Of a DNA stretch of 64,000 nucleotides, positions 1-8,930 are shown piece after piece. The notes below the pieces were generated by a model. It searched no databases. It was not told the origin of the DNA and worked only from the letters and a program-made list of their open reading frames with translations. The position numbers and the translations under genes are program-made. Source of the DNA: PoT sp049331405 (lineage in GTDB: Bacteria > Planctomycetota > Planctomycetia > Isosphaerales > Isosphaeraceae); contig NZ_CP186274.1 of the NCBI RefSeq assembly GCF_049331405.1, positions 4,278,001-4,342,000 of the forward strand, read 5' to 3'. Positions within the stretch are counted from its first letter, which is position 1. Every line of letters starts with the position of its first letter.

Positions 1-305
1 TCGTTGAGCAGGTCTCTCAACTGGTCGACGATCCAGGGATCTTCGAGTCGAACGTTCAGGAAGCCCGGGCCGGCGACATCCGGCTTGCCGGCCAGGGGGA
101 GAAGATCCACGCGCTCGGCGACCTCGGAGGCCACCTCGCGCGGGTTCTTCTTCTGGGCCTTGGCCAGGGCCATGCAACCATTGGCCTGGTAGTCGCCGAA
201 CTTGGCATCCGTGCTGGGGCGTACGGCCGACGCGAACGCAGCCGGGTCGCCTCCTTCGGGCGTTGCGGCGGCGAAGGATTGGCGAAGTCGTTCGAGAACG
301 TTCAT
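1..305 (-). CDS. argS: arginyl-tRNA synthetase, N-terminal part (runs off the window)
   Basis: Charges tRNA-Arg with arginine in the cytoplasm. Only about 101 N-terminal residues are inside the window; the gene continues past base 1. The visible part matches the N-terminal additional domain of class I ArgRS: it opens MNVLERLRQSF, then has the family signature DYQANGCMALAKAQ (about residues 38-51) and a PGFLNVRL stretch (about 83-90). The catalytic HIGH and KMSK motifs lie outside. The ATG at 303-305 is 12 bp downstream of the rsfS stop, so the two genes probably form an operon. Identity rests on the N-terminal domain alone. Confidence 0.85.
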   Translation of the reverse strand, partial: MNVLERLRQSFAAATPEGGDPAAFASAVRPSTDAKFGDYQANGCMALAKAQKKNPREVASEVAERVDLLPLAGKPDVAGPGFLNVRLEDPWIVDQLRDLLN

Positions 306-317
306 GGCTTTCCAGTG

Positions 318-926
318 TCAGTCGTTCGGTTCGAGGTCCGAGTCCGGCTCGTCCTCAGCATCCGTCTCGTCATCGAAATCGGCAGGTTCTTCAGCCTCCG
401 ACTCCGCCACACCCCTGGGAGCAGGTCGGACGCGGTCGGGATCCTGCCAGTCGAGCCGGGGAGCATCGCCCCAGATTTCTTCGAGAGAATAGTACGTGCG
501 GGCCTCGCCCGAGAAGATGTGGACGACGAAATCGCCGTAGTCGATCAGGACCCAGCGCCCTTCCTCGGAACCTTCCATCCCGAGTTTGTGCTCCTGGATC
601 TTCTTCATCTCCTGGTCGATCTCGCTCGCGATCGCGTGGCTCTGCCTCCTCGAGGCCGCCGTGGCGATGACGAAGAAGTCGACGAGGGGTGTGGCCTGCC
701 TCAAGTCGAGGATGTGGATGTCCTTCGCTCGGTTATCGTCGGCGATCCGGGCGCAGATCCTCGCATGCTCGAGGGCCTTTTCGACCCGATCTGGGCGGCT
801 GCGCGCGACGGCATTGAACGGAACCTCGTCCTGAACGAGATGGCTGGGGCGAGCGGGCTTCGGCGTGGCGACGACCGGAGTCTCTGGGTCGGGCACTTGT
901 GGGGTCGATTCGTTGGTCTCGGTCAT
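318..926 (-). CDS. rsfS: ribosome silencing factor RsfS (Iojap family)
   Basis: RsfS binds ribosomal protein L14 and blocks joining of the ribosomal subunits when nutrients are short. The 202-residue product has a non-conserved N-terminus of about 65 residues. The Iojap domain follows (about 66-165), with KDIHILDLRQATPLVDFFVI, then SHAIASEIDQEM and GRWVLIDYGDFVVHIF, all typical of the family. The last 35 residues are an acidic tail rich in Asp and Glu, which makes the protein longer than the usual 105-130 residues. It starts at ATG 924-926 and is followed 12 bp later by argS on the same strand. The fold assignment is secure; the role of the acidic tail is unknown. Confidence 0.93.
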   Translation of the reverse strand: MTETNESTPQVPDPETPVVATPKPARPSHLVQDEVPFNAVARSRPDRVEKALEHARICARIADDNRAKDIHILDLRQATPLVDFFVIATAASRRQSHAIASEIDQEMKKIQEHKLGMEGSEEGRWVLIDYGDFVVHIFSGEARTYYSLEEIWGDAPRLDWQDPDRVRPAPRGVAESEAEEPADFDDETDAEDEPDSDLEPND

Positions 927-1264
927 CAGAAACTCGTCCGGGTGGCAGGGAAAGCAGCACGGTCCCTTACCCGCCGCAATTCAAGCTCACAGGACGGGTG
1001 CCTCGTGTGCGGAGTGGAAGACAGGATCGCCCTTCCCCAGGTTCGGGAGCCGCATCCAACGAGTTTACCGTCATGCGAGCGCACTGACTATTGCAGAACT
1101 GATTAGAGACTTGCGACGACCGCCGGGCTCGCCATGACTCCGGAAACATCTGGATCGAAAGCATTCGATCCCGGGGCTGTCATATTCGTACTCGTCTGAT
1201 AGAGTAACTGACAATCGTCCGCGGGAAGCGGCTCGATCTTCGACAATACTGAGGAGCCAAAGCG
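927..1264. other. intergenic region between divergent genes
   Basis: This 338-bp gap separates rsfS (leftward) from the proline-rich protein (rightward) and should carry both promoters. I see a good ribosome binding site, GAGGAG at 1251-1256, 8 bp before the ATG at 1265. I could not identify a convincing promoter, RNA gene or repeat. Confidence 0.5.
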
Positions 1265-1912
1265 ATGCGCCGTCCGATTATGACTGTTGCCCTGATGGTC
1301 ACAGCTTTCGGGGGCGGCTTTGCCCTCTTGAGTCTGCGAGGTCGAGATGTCACTCACGAGACCCCTGGTCGCGTTGTGCAAGTAGGATATGCGGTAGCCG
1401 AACAAGAGAAGGCTGCCACACCTCCCAGCGAAGTATTACCTCCCACGCCACCTTCCGACCCGATCGGCCTTCCTCCGACTTCACCTGCTGAAACACCGGC
1501 TCCAACCGACCCGGTGCGTCCTCCGGACGCTCCGGCAGCTTCTCCCTTTGACCCGCCATCGACGAATTCGCAATCTCCCCCTGCTGCCGAGCCAGTTGCT
1601 CCCCCAAAAGCTGCCAGCGAAGATCCCCTCCAGGCCGTGGATTCCTTCATTGAACGCAATCGGACCGAGGCCAATACGGCGATCGAGAAGCTCAGCGAGG
1701 AAGCTAAGGAGTTGAAGGAGCGCCTTGCCAAGGTCGAATCGGCCCTGGCGCGCTGGAAGAAGATCTCGCAGGCACTCGATCAACAAGGTGCAGGGAACGA
1801 GGCCGCGGCCGAGCCTCCCCTCGAGGCAGCTCCCGGTGAACAGATTCCGCCTCCCGTCGAGACGGTCAAGGAACTTGAATCGGAACCGAAGCTGGAACTC
1901 GCACCTCGCTAA
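1265..1912 (+). CDS. membrane-anchored proline-rich / coiled-coil protein, unknown function
   Basis: I do not recognise a family for this 215-residue protein. One hydrophobic segment at about residues 7-25 (VALMVTAFGGGFALLSL) would act as an N-terminal anchor or signal. A low-complexity stretch of about 65 residues follows, rich in Pro, Ala, Ser and Thr (about 45-110). A charged helix with heptad character (about 120-165; AIEKLSEEAKELKERLAKVE) probably forms a coiled coil, and the tail is acidic and Pro-rich. This layout suggests a cell-envelope protein with a flexible linker. GAGGAG lies 8 bp before the ATG. A long perfect hairpin downstream (1995-2036) probably ends transcription. Confidence 0.75.
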   Translation: MRRPIMTVALMVTAFGGGFALLSLRGRDVTHETPGRVVQVGYAVAEQEKAATPPSEVLPPTPPSDPIGLPPTSPAETPAPTDPVRPPDAPAASPFDPPSTNSQSPPAAEPVAPPKAASEDPLQAVDSFIERNRTEANTAIEKLSEEAKELKERLAKVESALARWKKISQALDQQGAGNEAAAEPPLEAAPGEQIPPPVETVKELESEPKLELAPR

Positions 1913-1994
1913 CTTAAGGTCATATACAATAAAGACTTGGACTGGGGGATTGAGCCTCGTCGAATGGCAAGTTCACCACGTTACAGGTAAAAGG

Positions 1995-2036
1995 ACTGAG
2001 CCATGGGCGACTCATGTGAATCGCCCATGGCTCAGT
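1995..2036. terminator. 16-bp perfect hairpin, probable bidirectional terminator
   Basis: ACTGAGCCATGGGCGA (1995-2010) and its exact reverse complement (2021-2036) flank a 10-nt loop. The hairpin lies between the convergent genes ending at 1912 and 2068. It is flanked by TAAAAGG on one side and TTATTTCC on the other, so it can serve both strands. Confidence 0.75.
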
Positions 2037-2067
2037 TTATTTCCTCAAATCGCCCTTCCTGAATCGC

Positions 2068-2982
2068 CTACCTCGACGAGTCGAATGGCTTTGCGATCAG
2101 GATGACCCAGAATGGGATCTCCTTTTCGCTGGCGGCGTACCCGATCCCGACCTCGGTGTAGTCGCCGAGGATCGTCTCGCGGTTCTTCTCGTCCTCGAGC
2201 CAGGCTTTTAGCGCATCTTCCGGAGTCGGCTGCCCCACCGAGACGAGTTGCCCGATTCGACGGAATTGGTATCCGGACTCCTCGAGCCTCTGGAAAGGCG
2301 TCTTGCCCTCTTTGTCCTTCGCACTGTACTCGCCGAGGCTGGCGACGGCCTGAGCGTGATGCTCTGCGGCCGCCTTGAGCCGAGACTCAAACTTGAGCTT
2401 AGCTCGAGGTTTCTCGGCCTTGGCTCGAGCCTCGTTGAATCCATCGAGGACCGCCGCCTCGGCGGCCTTCGGGTCGAGGACCGGCCACGACTTGCCGAAG
2501 TCGACGCACCAGTAAGGCTTCCCATCCTTCGCCTTGACGCAGGCGACGCCGATCTCGGTGAAGTCGCCGAGGATATTCTTCTTGTGCGGCGGGCTATCGA
2601 GCCAGGCCTGCATGACCTCGTCGACGTCGCGTTGGCCCGCCGCGACATTCTCGGCGGCACCTCGGTAGTGGAAGTTCGCACGCTCGATGCGCTGGGCCGC
2701 CGTGGAGCCATCGCTCCCTTCGTGCGTCATCTTGTTGTGCTCGGCCATGTCGCGAGCTTGGACGAGCGCCGCGGATTCGAGCTTGGGATCGGACTTCAAG
2801 AAGGGGAGTTGATCTTTGGCACGCTCGCGGTTGTGGGCCTCGACGAGGGCGGCGACATCCGCCACGTTGGGGGCCGGCGGTGGTGCGTCGGATTTGGCCT
2901 CCGGCTCCTGGGCCCATCCCCCTGAGACGATCGAAACCAGGACAACCACGCTCCAGCCGACCAATCGACCGACTTGCATCAA
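2068..2982 (-). CDS. secreted protein with two CAP (SCP/YkwD-type) domains
   Basis: This is a 304-residue exported protein. The N-terminal signal peptide (about 1-25) has a hydrophobic core VGWSVVVLVSIVSGGWA. The first CAP domain (about 40-165) contains VEAHNRERAKDQLPFL, THEGSDG, the ENVAAGQ motif and SPPHKKNILGDFTEIGVA. A second CAP-like domain (about 175-300) has FNEARAKAEK and ILGDYTEVGIGYA but has lost the ENxA-type motif (QLVSVGQ in its place), so it looks degenerate. CAP proteins are extracellular; bacterial members are mostly uncharacterised, so I infer no activity. An ATG at 2979 is an equally possible start. It converges on the 1265-1912 gene. Confidence 0.85.
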   Translation of the reverse strand: MMQVGRLVGWSVVVLVSIVSGGWAQEPEAKSDAPPPAPNVADVAALVEAHNRERAKDQLPFLKSDPKLESAALVQARDMAEHNKMTHEGSDGSTAAQRIERANFHYRGAAENVAAGQRDVDEVMQAWLDSPPHKKNILGDFTEIGVACVKAKDGKPYWCVDFGKSWPVLDPKAAEAAVLDGFNEARAKAEKPRAKLKFESRLKAAAEHHAQAVASLGEYSAKDKEGKTPFQRLEESGYQFRRIGQLVSVGQPTPEDALKAWLEDEKNRETILGDYTEVGIGYAASEKEIPFWVILIAKPFDSSR

Positions 2983-3140
2983 TCACCTCCCGTTCGCTGG
3001 CCCTCCGTAGATATCGCGATCACTCCCTGAGAACATGACGTGTCGTAATCTCAATGAGTCTAACCGACCGACTCGGGGCCGGCTCCCCTGCCAGAGGGAA
3101 GCCGACCGACCTCCTAAGAGTCGGGAGATCTCCCGAGCTA

Positions 3141-3878
3141 TCAATAGGAACTCGGTGTCGCCGAGCCCAAGTTCCTCCGAAAACCGCCCCGATCGCCGAG
3201 GGCGGCGCCGACGATGTCGTCAGGGAGCGGCGGGGCATCGCCCGAGACGTCGAGCTTGGATCGCGCTGCGGCCGCCGCAAGCGGCTTGCCATACGAGTTA
3301 CCGACGGAGTCATGAAGCAACGCCCAGTGGTCGTCGTTCAGGTCGTCGCGGTTCTCGACGAGGATGAGCAGGTGGGCTAACGGATGATCGCCGTCGCCCA
3401 GCGACTCGGCCTCTTCGGGGAGTTGCGACCAATCAGACTCGGCGATCCTTTGTCGCAATTGCCGCGCCCTATCCACGCATTCGTTCAGCGGCGCAAACTC
3501 CGACGAGGAGCGATGGACCAGGCAGGTCGCCCGATCGAGCACGGAGAGCGCCCTGCGACGAATCTCCTCACCGCGAACCCGGCCGATCTCGACCTCAGTG
3601 GCCTCGTCGATGAGTGTGGAGAGGCTCTGCAATGTTTCGAGCGAGTCGTGCGAGGGGATCTCAAGGCCCAGGTGCTGGGCATGGTCGCGGATCCGGTCAC
3701 GGAACTCGTTGAACCCTTGACGGGAGGCCGAGAGGTCGTTGATCAGGGATTCCAGCGGGGGCGATCCCGGCGAGTGGAGCTGTCGGGCTGCGGTGAGCAG
3801 ACGCTCGCCCAAATCAGAGAACTGGTCCGACATCGTGGCGAGTTCCTGGGCGAACTCGCTGCACCTGGTCTGAGTCAT
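3141..3878 (-). CDS. uncharacterised helical protein, paralogue of the C-terminal half of the next gene
   Basis: The 245-residue product matches no family known to me. It has no signal peptide or membrane segment, and most of it should be alpha-helical. Residues about 15-200 align with the C-terminal half of the neighbouring TPR protein (4135-5385). Shared features include a DLP/QLPEEAxxLxxGDHP motif, an LL-LV-L-DDxWA stretch and a final GKPLxxAxARxK. The pair therefore arose by duplication, with the TPR part gained or lost. ATG at 3876-3878 follows GGAG at 9 bp. The last 30 residues are unique. Its role is unknown; a cytoplasmic scaffold is only a guess. Confidence 0.7.
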   Translation of the reverse strand: MTQTRCSEFAQELATMSDQFSDLGERLLTAARQLHSPGSPPLESLINDLSASRQGFNEFRDRIRDHAQHLGLEIPSHDSLETLQSLSTLIDEATEVEIGRVRGEEIRRRALSVLDRATCLVHRSSSEFAPLNECVDRARQLRQRIAESDWSQLPEEAESLGDGDHPLAHLLILVENRDDLNDDHWALLHDSVGNSYGKPLAAAAARSKLDVSGDAPPLPDDIVGAALGDRGGFRRNLGSATPSSY

Positions 3879-4134
3879 GGATGTCTACTCCGGTCGCCCG
3901 GGATTCGAGCTGTTGACGAATGGATGGCCTGATCAGTTCCCGGCGATCCTGGTCGGACCGCCTCGGAGAAAGCCCCGACATCCCTGTCTCACGCCCGTCG
4001 AGGGGAGGTCGCGACCAACCTCTCATCCACACCTGGATGAAGATTGAGCGGTCACTAGAACCACTCGCGTCGCCTCATGCGTTAGTGGCCCTGAAGATCG
4101 CTAGGGATCGGCGAGGCTGCAGGCTGGCCTAAGC

Positions 4135-5385
4135 TTAGGACGGCATGACAACCTTGGCTCGCGCAACTGCGACCGAGAGCGGCTTGCCGAACACGTTTTC
4201 GACCATCTCGAGCGAACTCGCCCAGAGGTCGTCGCTCAGGCTCTCGGTGCCGTCGACGAGGGCGAGCAGCCGGTAGAAGGGATGATCCCCCTCCGCGAGT
4301 TGCGTCGCTTCTTCGGGCAAATCGAGCGGATCCGCGCTCGCGATCCTGTCGCGGAGGTCCTTCGCGCCGGTCTTACAGCCCTCGAGAGGCGGGAACTCCG
4401 CCAGGTCGGGATGCCTGAGCGAAAGGACCCGGTCGAGGATCCCTAGGGCACGGTCGCGGACCGCGTTGATCTGCTCTCGACGGCTCTCGGCCTCGCCGAT
4501 CTCGCGAAAGAGCGACTCGATCTCGCGCAGGCTCCCCAGCGACTTCCCCCGGGTCGGGAGCCCGACCCGCTCGGCCAGTCGCAAGGTTTCCTCACGCAGG
4601 GCGGCGAACTCACGCCCGCAGGTGTTGAGGTCGAGGATCAGGGCCTCGGACGGGGGCACTCCGCCCGCCTTCCAGCGTTCGACCTCGTTCGCCAGGCGGT
4701 CGCTCACCCTGGAGAAATCGGTCGAGAGTGTTTTGATCCGGATCACCAGCGAGGCCCGGTCGTGGGCGGAGCTGATCGAGGCTGGCCGCGTTGCTTCCAC
4801 CACGGCAGGAGCTACCGGTGCGGCAGGCCTGGCCTTTTGCGGCGGCCTGGCCGATGCCACGGGGGCCGGCCGACTCACCAGAGCTTCGAACACCGGCTCG
4901 GGTGCGGGAACAGGCGTTGGCCTTGCCGGCATTGCCAGGGGAGGATGGGCTGGGTCGACGGGCCTTGTGGTCGCGAGGTTGACCTTGTCGCGTTCCTGGC
5001 GGGCGAAGACGAGCTGTCCCAGGCTCTGCCGGCTTGCGACGGTCTTGGAATGCCCTTCGCCAAGCACCTCTTCGCGAATCCGCAAGGCCTGCCTCAGCAT
5101 CGGCTCGGCGGCGTCGAGGTCGCCGCGGGCCCACAGGAGGCCGCCGAGGCTGCTCAGGTTCGTGGCGTAGTCGGGGTGTCGCTCCCCCAGCGCGTCCAGG
5201 CGAACGGAGAGGGATTCCCGGAGAAGACCTTCGGCCTCTTCGGGTTCGCCGTGCATCAGGAGTAGCAAGGCCAGTTGGTTCAACGACGTGGCGTAGTCGG
5301 GATGTCGTTCGCCGACCGCCTGCCGTCGCTGCGTGACGCGCCTGCGAGCCTCGGTCAGCGATTCGTGCTCTCTCGCCTCGGCCAC
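4135..5385 (-). CDS. kinesin-light-chain-type TPR protein with a conserved C-terminal helical domain
   Basis: About 416 residues. The N-terminal part contains TPR units of the kinesin light chain type, with two clear copies of LGERHPDYATxL and a third degenerate one (about residues 15-135). A Pro/Ala-rich linker of about 70 residues follows, then a helical domain (about 215-416) shared with the product of 3141-3878. TPRs mediate protein-protein contacts; the C-terminal domain is uncharacterised. The reading frame is open back to a TTG at 5472, but I prefer GTG at 5383-5385 because GGAGGA lies just before it. The TPR array starts mid-pattern, so a lost upstream part is possible. Confidence 0.75.
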   Translation of the reverse strand: MAEAREHESLTEARRRVTQRRQAVGERHPDYATSLNQLALLLLMHGEPEEAEGLLRESLSVRLDALGERHPDYATNLSSLGGLLWARGDLDAAEPMLRQALRIREEVLGEGHSKTVASRQSLGQLVFARQERDKVNLATTRPVDPAHPPLAMPARPTPVPAPEPVFEALVSRPAPVASARPPQKARPAAPVAPAVVEATRPASISSAHDRASLVIRIKTLSTDFSRVSDRLANEVERWKAGGVPPSEALILDLNTCGREFAALREETLRLAERVGLPTRGKSLGSLREIESLFREIGEAESRREQINAVRDRALGILDRVLSLRHPDLAEFPPLEGCKTGAKDLRDRIASADPLDLPEEATQLAEGDHPFYRLLALVDGTESLSDDLWASSLEMVENVFGKPLSVAVARAKVVMPS

Positions 5386-5663
5386 AGATCCTCCGACACC
5401 TGGATTCAAGCGGTCCGCCCTTTCGGTCAAGAACCGAGCGAGCCTCCCTGTGCTCGAACGTGACGTCCTCAACGAATCGGCGCCGGGGCGAGATCGCGAC
5501 GATCGTGGATCGTCGTCGCGCCCCTCACGCCAATCACTTGTAAACGGACGTTCCGGGTGCGGTCAAGGGAGGGTGAGACTCGAGCCAAAAAGTCATCATC
5601 TGTCCGAGTTTCCGTCCAGCATGGCGGGAGCCAGCATCGCCCCCGCCAAGACTTTAGCGAATC

Positions 5664-7463
5664 TCATTCCTCGGGCAACGCGAATGTCTCGCGTAAACAC
5701 TGGAGGGCCTCTCGTCCCCGGGAGCTATCGGTGGCGACGTTGATCCTGACCTCGCTGGTGTTGATCAGGGCGATGTTGATCCCCTTGGCCGCCAGGGCGC
5801 CGAACATCCGGGTGGCGACCCCGGTGTGAGTGCGCATCCCGACGCCCAAAACGGACAACTTGGCAATCTTCGGCTCAAGTGAGACCTTGCCCGGTCCCTC
5901 ACCCTTGGCGACTTCGGCCGCACGCTCGGCCGAGCCCGACGGCACCGTGAACGAGAGGTGCGTCTTGCCCGAAGTGCTGATGTTCTGGACGATCATGTCG
6001 ACGAAGATCCCGGCCTCGGCGATCTTCCTGAAGACCCTGCCCGCATAACCAGGCTGGTCGGGGACGTCGAAGAGGGTGACACGGCCCTGGCTTTCGTCGA
6101 GTTCGACGCCCGAGATCACCAGCTCTTCCATGCCCGGCGGGGGTGTCGACGGGGTGGCCGACGAGCCGTTCACCGCGTCGGCGGTGAGCCGTTTGGTGCG
6201 GACACGGCTCTTCTCGAGCGTGAACGGGGCCTCGACCGAGTTCTCCCAGCCTTCGAGCCCGAACGCCCGGTGGACGGCCCGGAGCGCCTCGGCCGCGATG
6301 GGGCGGTCGACGAGGACGCTGATCTTGATTTCGCTGGTCGTGATCATCTCGATGTTGATGCCCTCGAGCGCGAGGGCTTCGAACATCATCGTGGCGACGC
6401 CGGTGTGCGTCCTCATCCCGAGGCCGACGACGGAGACCTTGGCCACCTCGGCCTTGTGCGTGACGGCCTGGGCACCGATGGCCTTGGCGGCGGCCTCGGC
6501 GGCGAGAATCGTCTCGGCCAGGTCGCCGGTGGCGACGGTGAAGCTCACCTCCGTCGTCCCTTCGGTGGCCACGTTCTGGACGATCATGTCGACGACGATG
6601 TTATTCGCGGCAATCGTGTGAAAGAGCGAATGCACGATGCCGGGGCGGTCGGGAGCCCCCAGGATCGTGATCCGGGCCTCGTCCTTGGCGAGAGCTGCAC
6701 CCGTCACCGTCACGCCGAGCCGCTTGGCGTCGGCCTCGGCGACGATCCAGGTCCCGGGCGCGTCTGAGAACGAGCTGCGGACGTGGATCGGCACATCGTA
6801 CTTCTTGGCGAACTCGATCGAGCGCGAGTGCATCACGCCAGCGCCGAGGCTGGCGAGCTCGAGCATTTCGTCGTAGCTGATGCGGTCGATCTTGCGGGCC
6901 TCGGGGACGACGCGAGGGTCGGTCGTATAGACCCCATCGACGTCCGTGTAGATCTCGCAGGCGTCGGCGCCGAGGACCGCGGCCAGGGCGACGGCCGTCG
7001 TGTCGGAGCCGCCGCGGCCGAGGGTCGTGATGTTGTAGTTCTCGTCGATCCCCTGGAAGCCAGCGACGATGACGATCTTGCCTTCGCCGAGGGCCTGGAC
7101 CATGCGGTCGGTCGAGATGTTCCGGATCCGGGCCTTGGTGTGGAAGCTGTCGGTCACCAGGCCAATCTGGGCCCCCGTGAAGCTGATCGCCGGGACGCCG
7201 AGGGCCTGGATTGCCATGGCCATGAGCGCGACGCTGATCTGCTCGCCGGTGGAGAGGAGCATGTCCATCTCGCGGGCGGGCGGGTAAGCCGTGATTTCCT
7301 TGGCCATCTCGACGAGTTCGTCGGTGGTGTGGCCGCGTGCGGAGACGACGACCAGGACCTGCTGCCCGCGCTGATGGGCCTGGATGGCGCGGCGGGCGGC
7401 GGCGAGGATTTTTTCGGCATCGGCGACGCTCGTGCCGCCGAATTTCTGGACCAGGAGAGACAC
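5664..7463 (-). CDS. lysC: aspartate kinase with four ACT domains
   Basis: Phosphorylates aspartate, the first step towards lysine, threonine and methionine. The kinase domain (about 1-250) begins LLVQKFGGTSVAD and has VLVVVSARGHTTDEL, STGEQISVALMAMAI, GRGGSDTTAVALA and YTDVDGVYTTDPR. Two tandem ACT pairs follow (about 265-400 and 445-599), each with a PDRPG/PDQPG and a GMRTHTGVAT motif; the second pair looks like a duplication of the first. Most bacterial enzymes have one pair and about 410 residues, so 599 residues is long, although such long forms occur in planctomycetes. Start is GTG at 7461-7463. It is the last gene of the hom cluster and is expected to be feedback controlled. Confidence 0.95.
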   Translation of the reverse strand: MSLLVQKFGGTSVADAEKILAAARRAIQAHQRGQQVLVVVSARGHTTDELVEMAKEITAYPPAREMDMLLSTGEQISVALMAMAIQALGVPAISFTGAQIGLVTDSFHTKARIRNISTDRMVQALGEGKIVIVAGFQGIDENYNITTLGRGGSDTTAVALAAVLGADACEIYTDVDGVYTTDPRVVPEARKIDRISYDEMLELASLGAGVMHSRSIEFAKKYDVPIHVRSSFSDAPGTWIVAEADAKRLGVTVTGAALAKDEARITILGAPDRPGIVHSLFHTIAANNIVVDMIVQNVATEGTTEVSFTVATGDLAETILAAEAAAKAIGAQAVTHKAEVAKVSVVGLGMRTHTGVATMMFEALALEGINIEMITTSEIKISVLVDRPIAAEALRAVHRAFGLEGWENSVEAPFTLEKSRVRTKRLTADAVNGSSATPSTPPPGMEELVISGVELDESQGRVTLFDVPDQPGYAGRVFRKIAEAGIFVDMIVQNISTSGKTHLSFTVPSGSAERAAEVAKGEGPGKVSLEPKIAKLSVLGVGMRTHTGVATRMFGALAAKGINIALINTSEVRINVATDSSRGREALQCLRETFALPEE

Positions 7464-7564
7464 TTGGCTTGGCTCCGCCCTGCGTCAGGGCATTCGGAAT
7501 CTCACTCAAACCGCCGAGTCGGGCGCCGGCGTCACGCCAATCGTCGCGCGTGTCGCACGATGCG

Positions 7565-8773
7565 TCACGATCCCAGGAACAATTTCATCAACTCGAAACC
7601 TTGCTCGAGCGAGGGCCCGCCCGCCTCGCGTGCGGAGGCCTCGTCATAGGGGCGACCCGAGCCCGCGAGCCCCGTCCCGGCCATCGCCCAGGCGACCCAG
7701 TCGCGGTCGTGGGCCTTGGTCCGCAGAAGCGTGGCGTGGTCGGGAGAGATCAGAATCCGGTAGTCGCCGTATTTCTCGAGCTCCCGCCGCAGTGGGCCGA
7801 CAATCTCCGAATCCATCCGCTCGAGGGCCTCGACCTTCGCGTCGGCCCGCCCTTCGTGGCTGGCCTCGTCGGGGGCCTCCACGTGGACGCAGACGATGTC
7901 GTGGTCGCGGAGGGCCTCGATGCCGTATCGCCCCTTCGCGGCGTAGTCGGTGTCGAGGTATCCCGTTGCGCCGGGGACGTCGATTCGCTCCCAGCCGGCG
8001 AGCATCCCCACGCCGCGGACGAGGTCGACGGCCGAGATGATCGCCCCCTTGAGCCCGTGCATATCTTTAAACTTCGGCAGCGACGGGGCCTTCCCCTGCC
8101 CCCAAAGCCAAATGGCATTGGCCGGCGACTTGCCCAGGGCGAGCCGCTTCTGGTTCACCTCATGGTCGCGGACGACCGCCGTCCCCTCCACCATCAGCTC
8201 GCGGAGGAGTTCCGAGCCACGCCCCTTGGGCAGGTAATCGACGGCCGGCTGGTCGGGCTGATCGTGAGGAGGAGTCGTCAGGGTCTCGCTATCGAACGGA
8301 GTCTCGCCGGGGGCACCGCGATAGATCATCAGGTTTCGGTAACTGACGCCCGGGAAGAATGAGACGTTCGGCCGCCCGACCTTCGCGTCGAGGGCCTGCA
8401 TCAGCGGGGTGCCTTCCTCGCTGGTGATGTGCCCGGCGGTGAAGTCGGTGAGCCGGCCATCGCGGATCGTCATCAGGTTGCAACGGATCGCCCAGTCGTC
8501 GGGTCCGAGGGCGTGCCCCATCGCCACGGCTTCGAGCGGGGCCCGCCCCGTGTAGTAGAGGACGGGGTCGTAGCCGAAGAGGCTCAGGGTGGCGACGTCG
8601 CTCGCCGGGACGAAGCGATCGGGGACGTTCCGCGACCTGCCGAGCACCCCTTCGCGGGCAATGCGGTCCATCTCGGGAATCCGAGCAGCCTGGAGCGGCG
8701 TCTTACCGCCCAGGGACGCCTGGGGTTCGTCGGCCGCACCGTCGGGGATCACGATCGCATATTTCGTCGCCAT
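7565..8773 (-). CDS. apgM-family protein, probable homoserine kinase (alternative: cofactor-independent phosphoglycerate mutase)
   Basis: The alkaline-phosphatase-fold product of about 402 residues starts KYAIVIPDGAADEP and contains SDVATLSLFGYDP, YYTGRAPLEAVAMG and a late VEAPDEASHEG / ISPDHATLLRTKAHDRDWV metal-binding region. This is the archaeal-type 2,3-bisphosphoglycerate-independent phosphoglycerate mutase family (COG3635). A subgroup has been proposed to be the missing homoserine kinase where it lies with aspartate kinase and homoserine dehydrogenase genes. Here it sits exactly between hom and lysC, which favours the kinase role (ATP + homoserine to O-phosphohomoserine). ATG 8771-8773 is chosen over GTG 8782. 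Sequence alone does not separate the two activities. Confidence 0.85.
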   Translation of the reverse strand: MATKYAIVIPDGAADEPQASLGGKTPLQAARIPEMDRIAREGVLGRSRNVPDRFVPASDVATLSLFGYDPVLYYTGRAPLEAVAMGHALGPDDWAIRCNLMTIRDGRLTDFTAGHITSEEGTPLMQALDAKVGRPNVSFFPGVSYRNLMIYRGAPGETPFDSETLTTPPHDQPDQPAVDYLPKGRGSELLRELMVEGTAVVRDHEVNQKRLALGKSPANAIWLWGQGKAPSLPKFKDMHGLKGAIISAVDLVRGVGMLAGWERIDVPGATGYLDTDYAAKGRYGIEALRDHDIVCVHVEAPDEASHEGRADAKVEALERMDSEIVGPLRRELEKYGDYRILISPDHATLLRTKAHDRDWVAWAMAGTGLAGSGRPYDEASAREAGGPSLEQGFELMKLFLGS

Positions 8774-8930
8774 GGCCACCACTCTCGATCGATGCTTGCG
8801 TCACTCCGGCACCTCAGAGGGGGAGATCCCTCGCGTGCCGTTCAGAAGTCGGATTCTCGCCTGAAATCACGCCGAAGCCAAGGAGGTCGATCCGACCACC
8901 CTCTCAGGTTGAGGGCGGGACGCTCCCGGC

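Noticed and set aside
5473..5663. Lysine riboswitch or attenuator linked to aspartate kinase
   Set aside because: This region is downstream of the gene (leftward strand). The upstream gaps (7464-7564 and before hom) show no conserved riboswitch pattern.
6601..7509. 302-residue ORF overlapping the aspartate kinase gene
   Set aside because: It is an alternative frame of lysC, rich in Arg, Pro and Gly as expected of a shadow frame in high-GC DNA.
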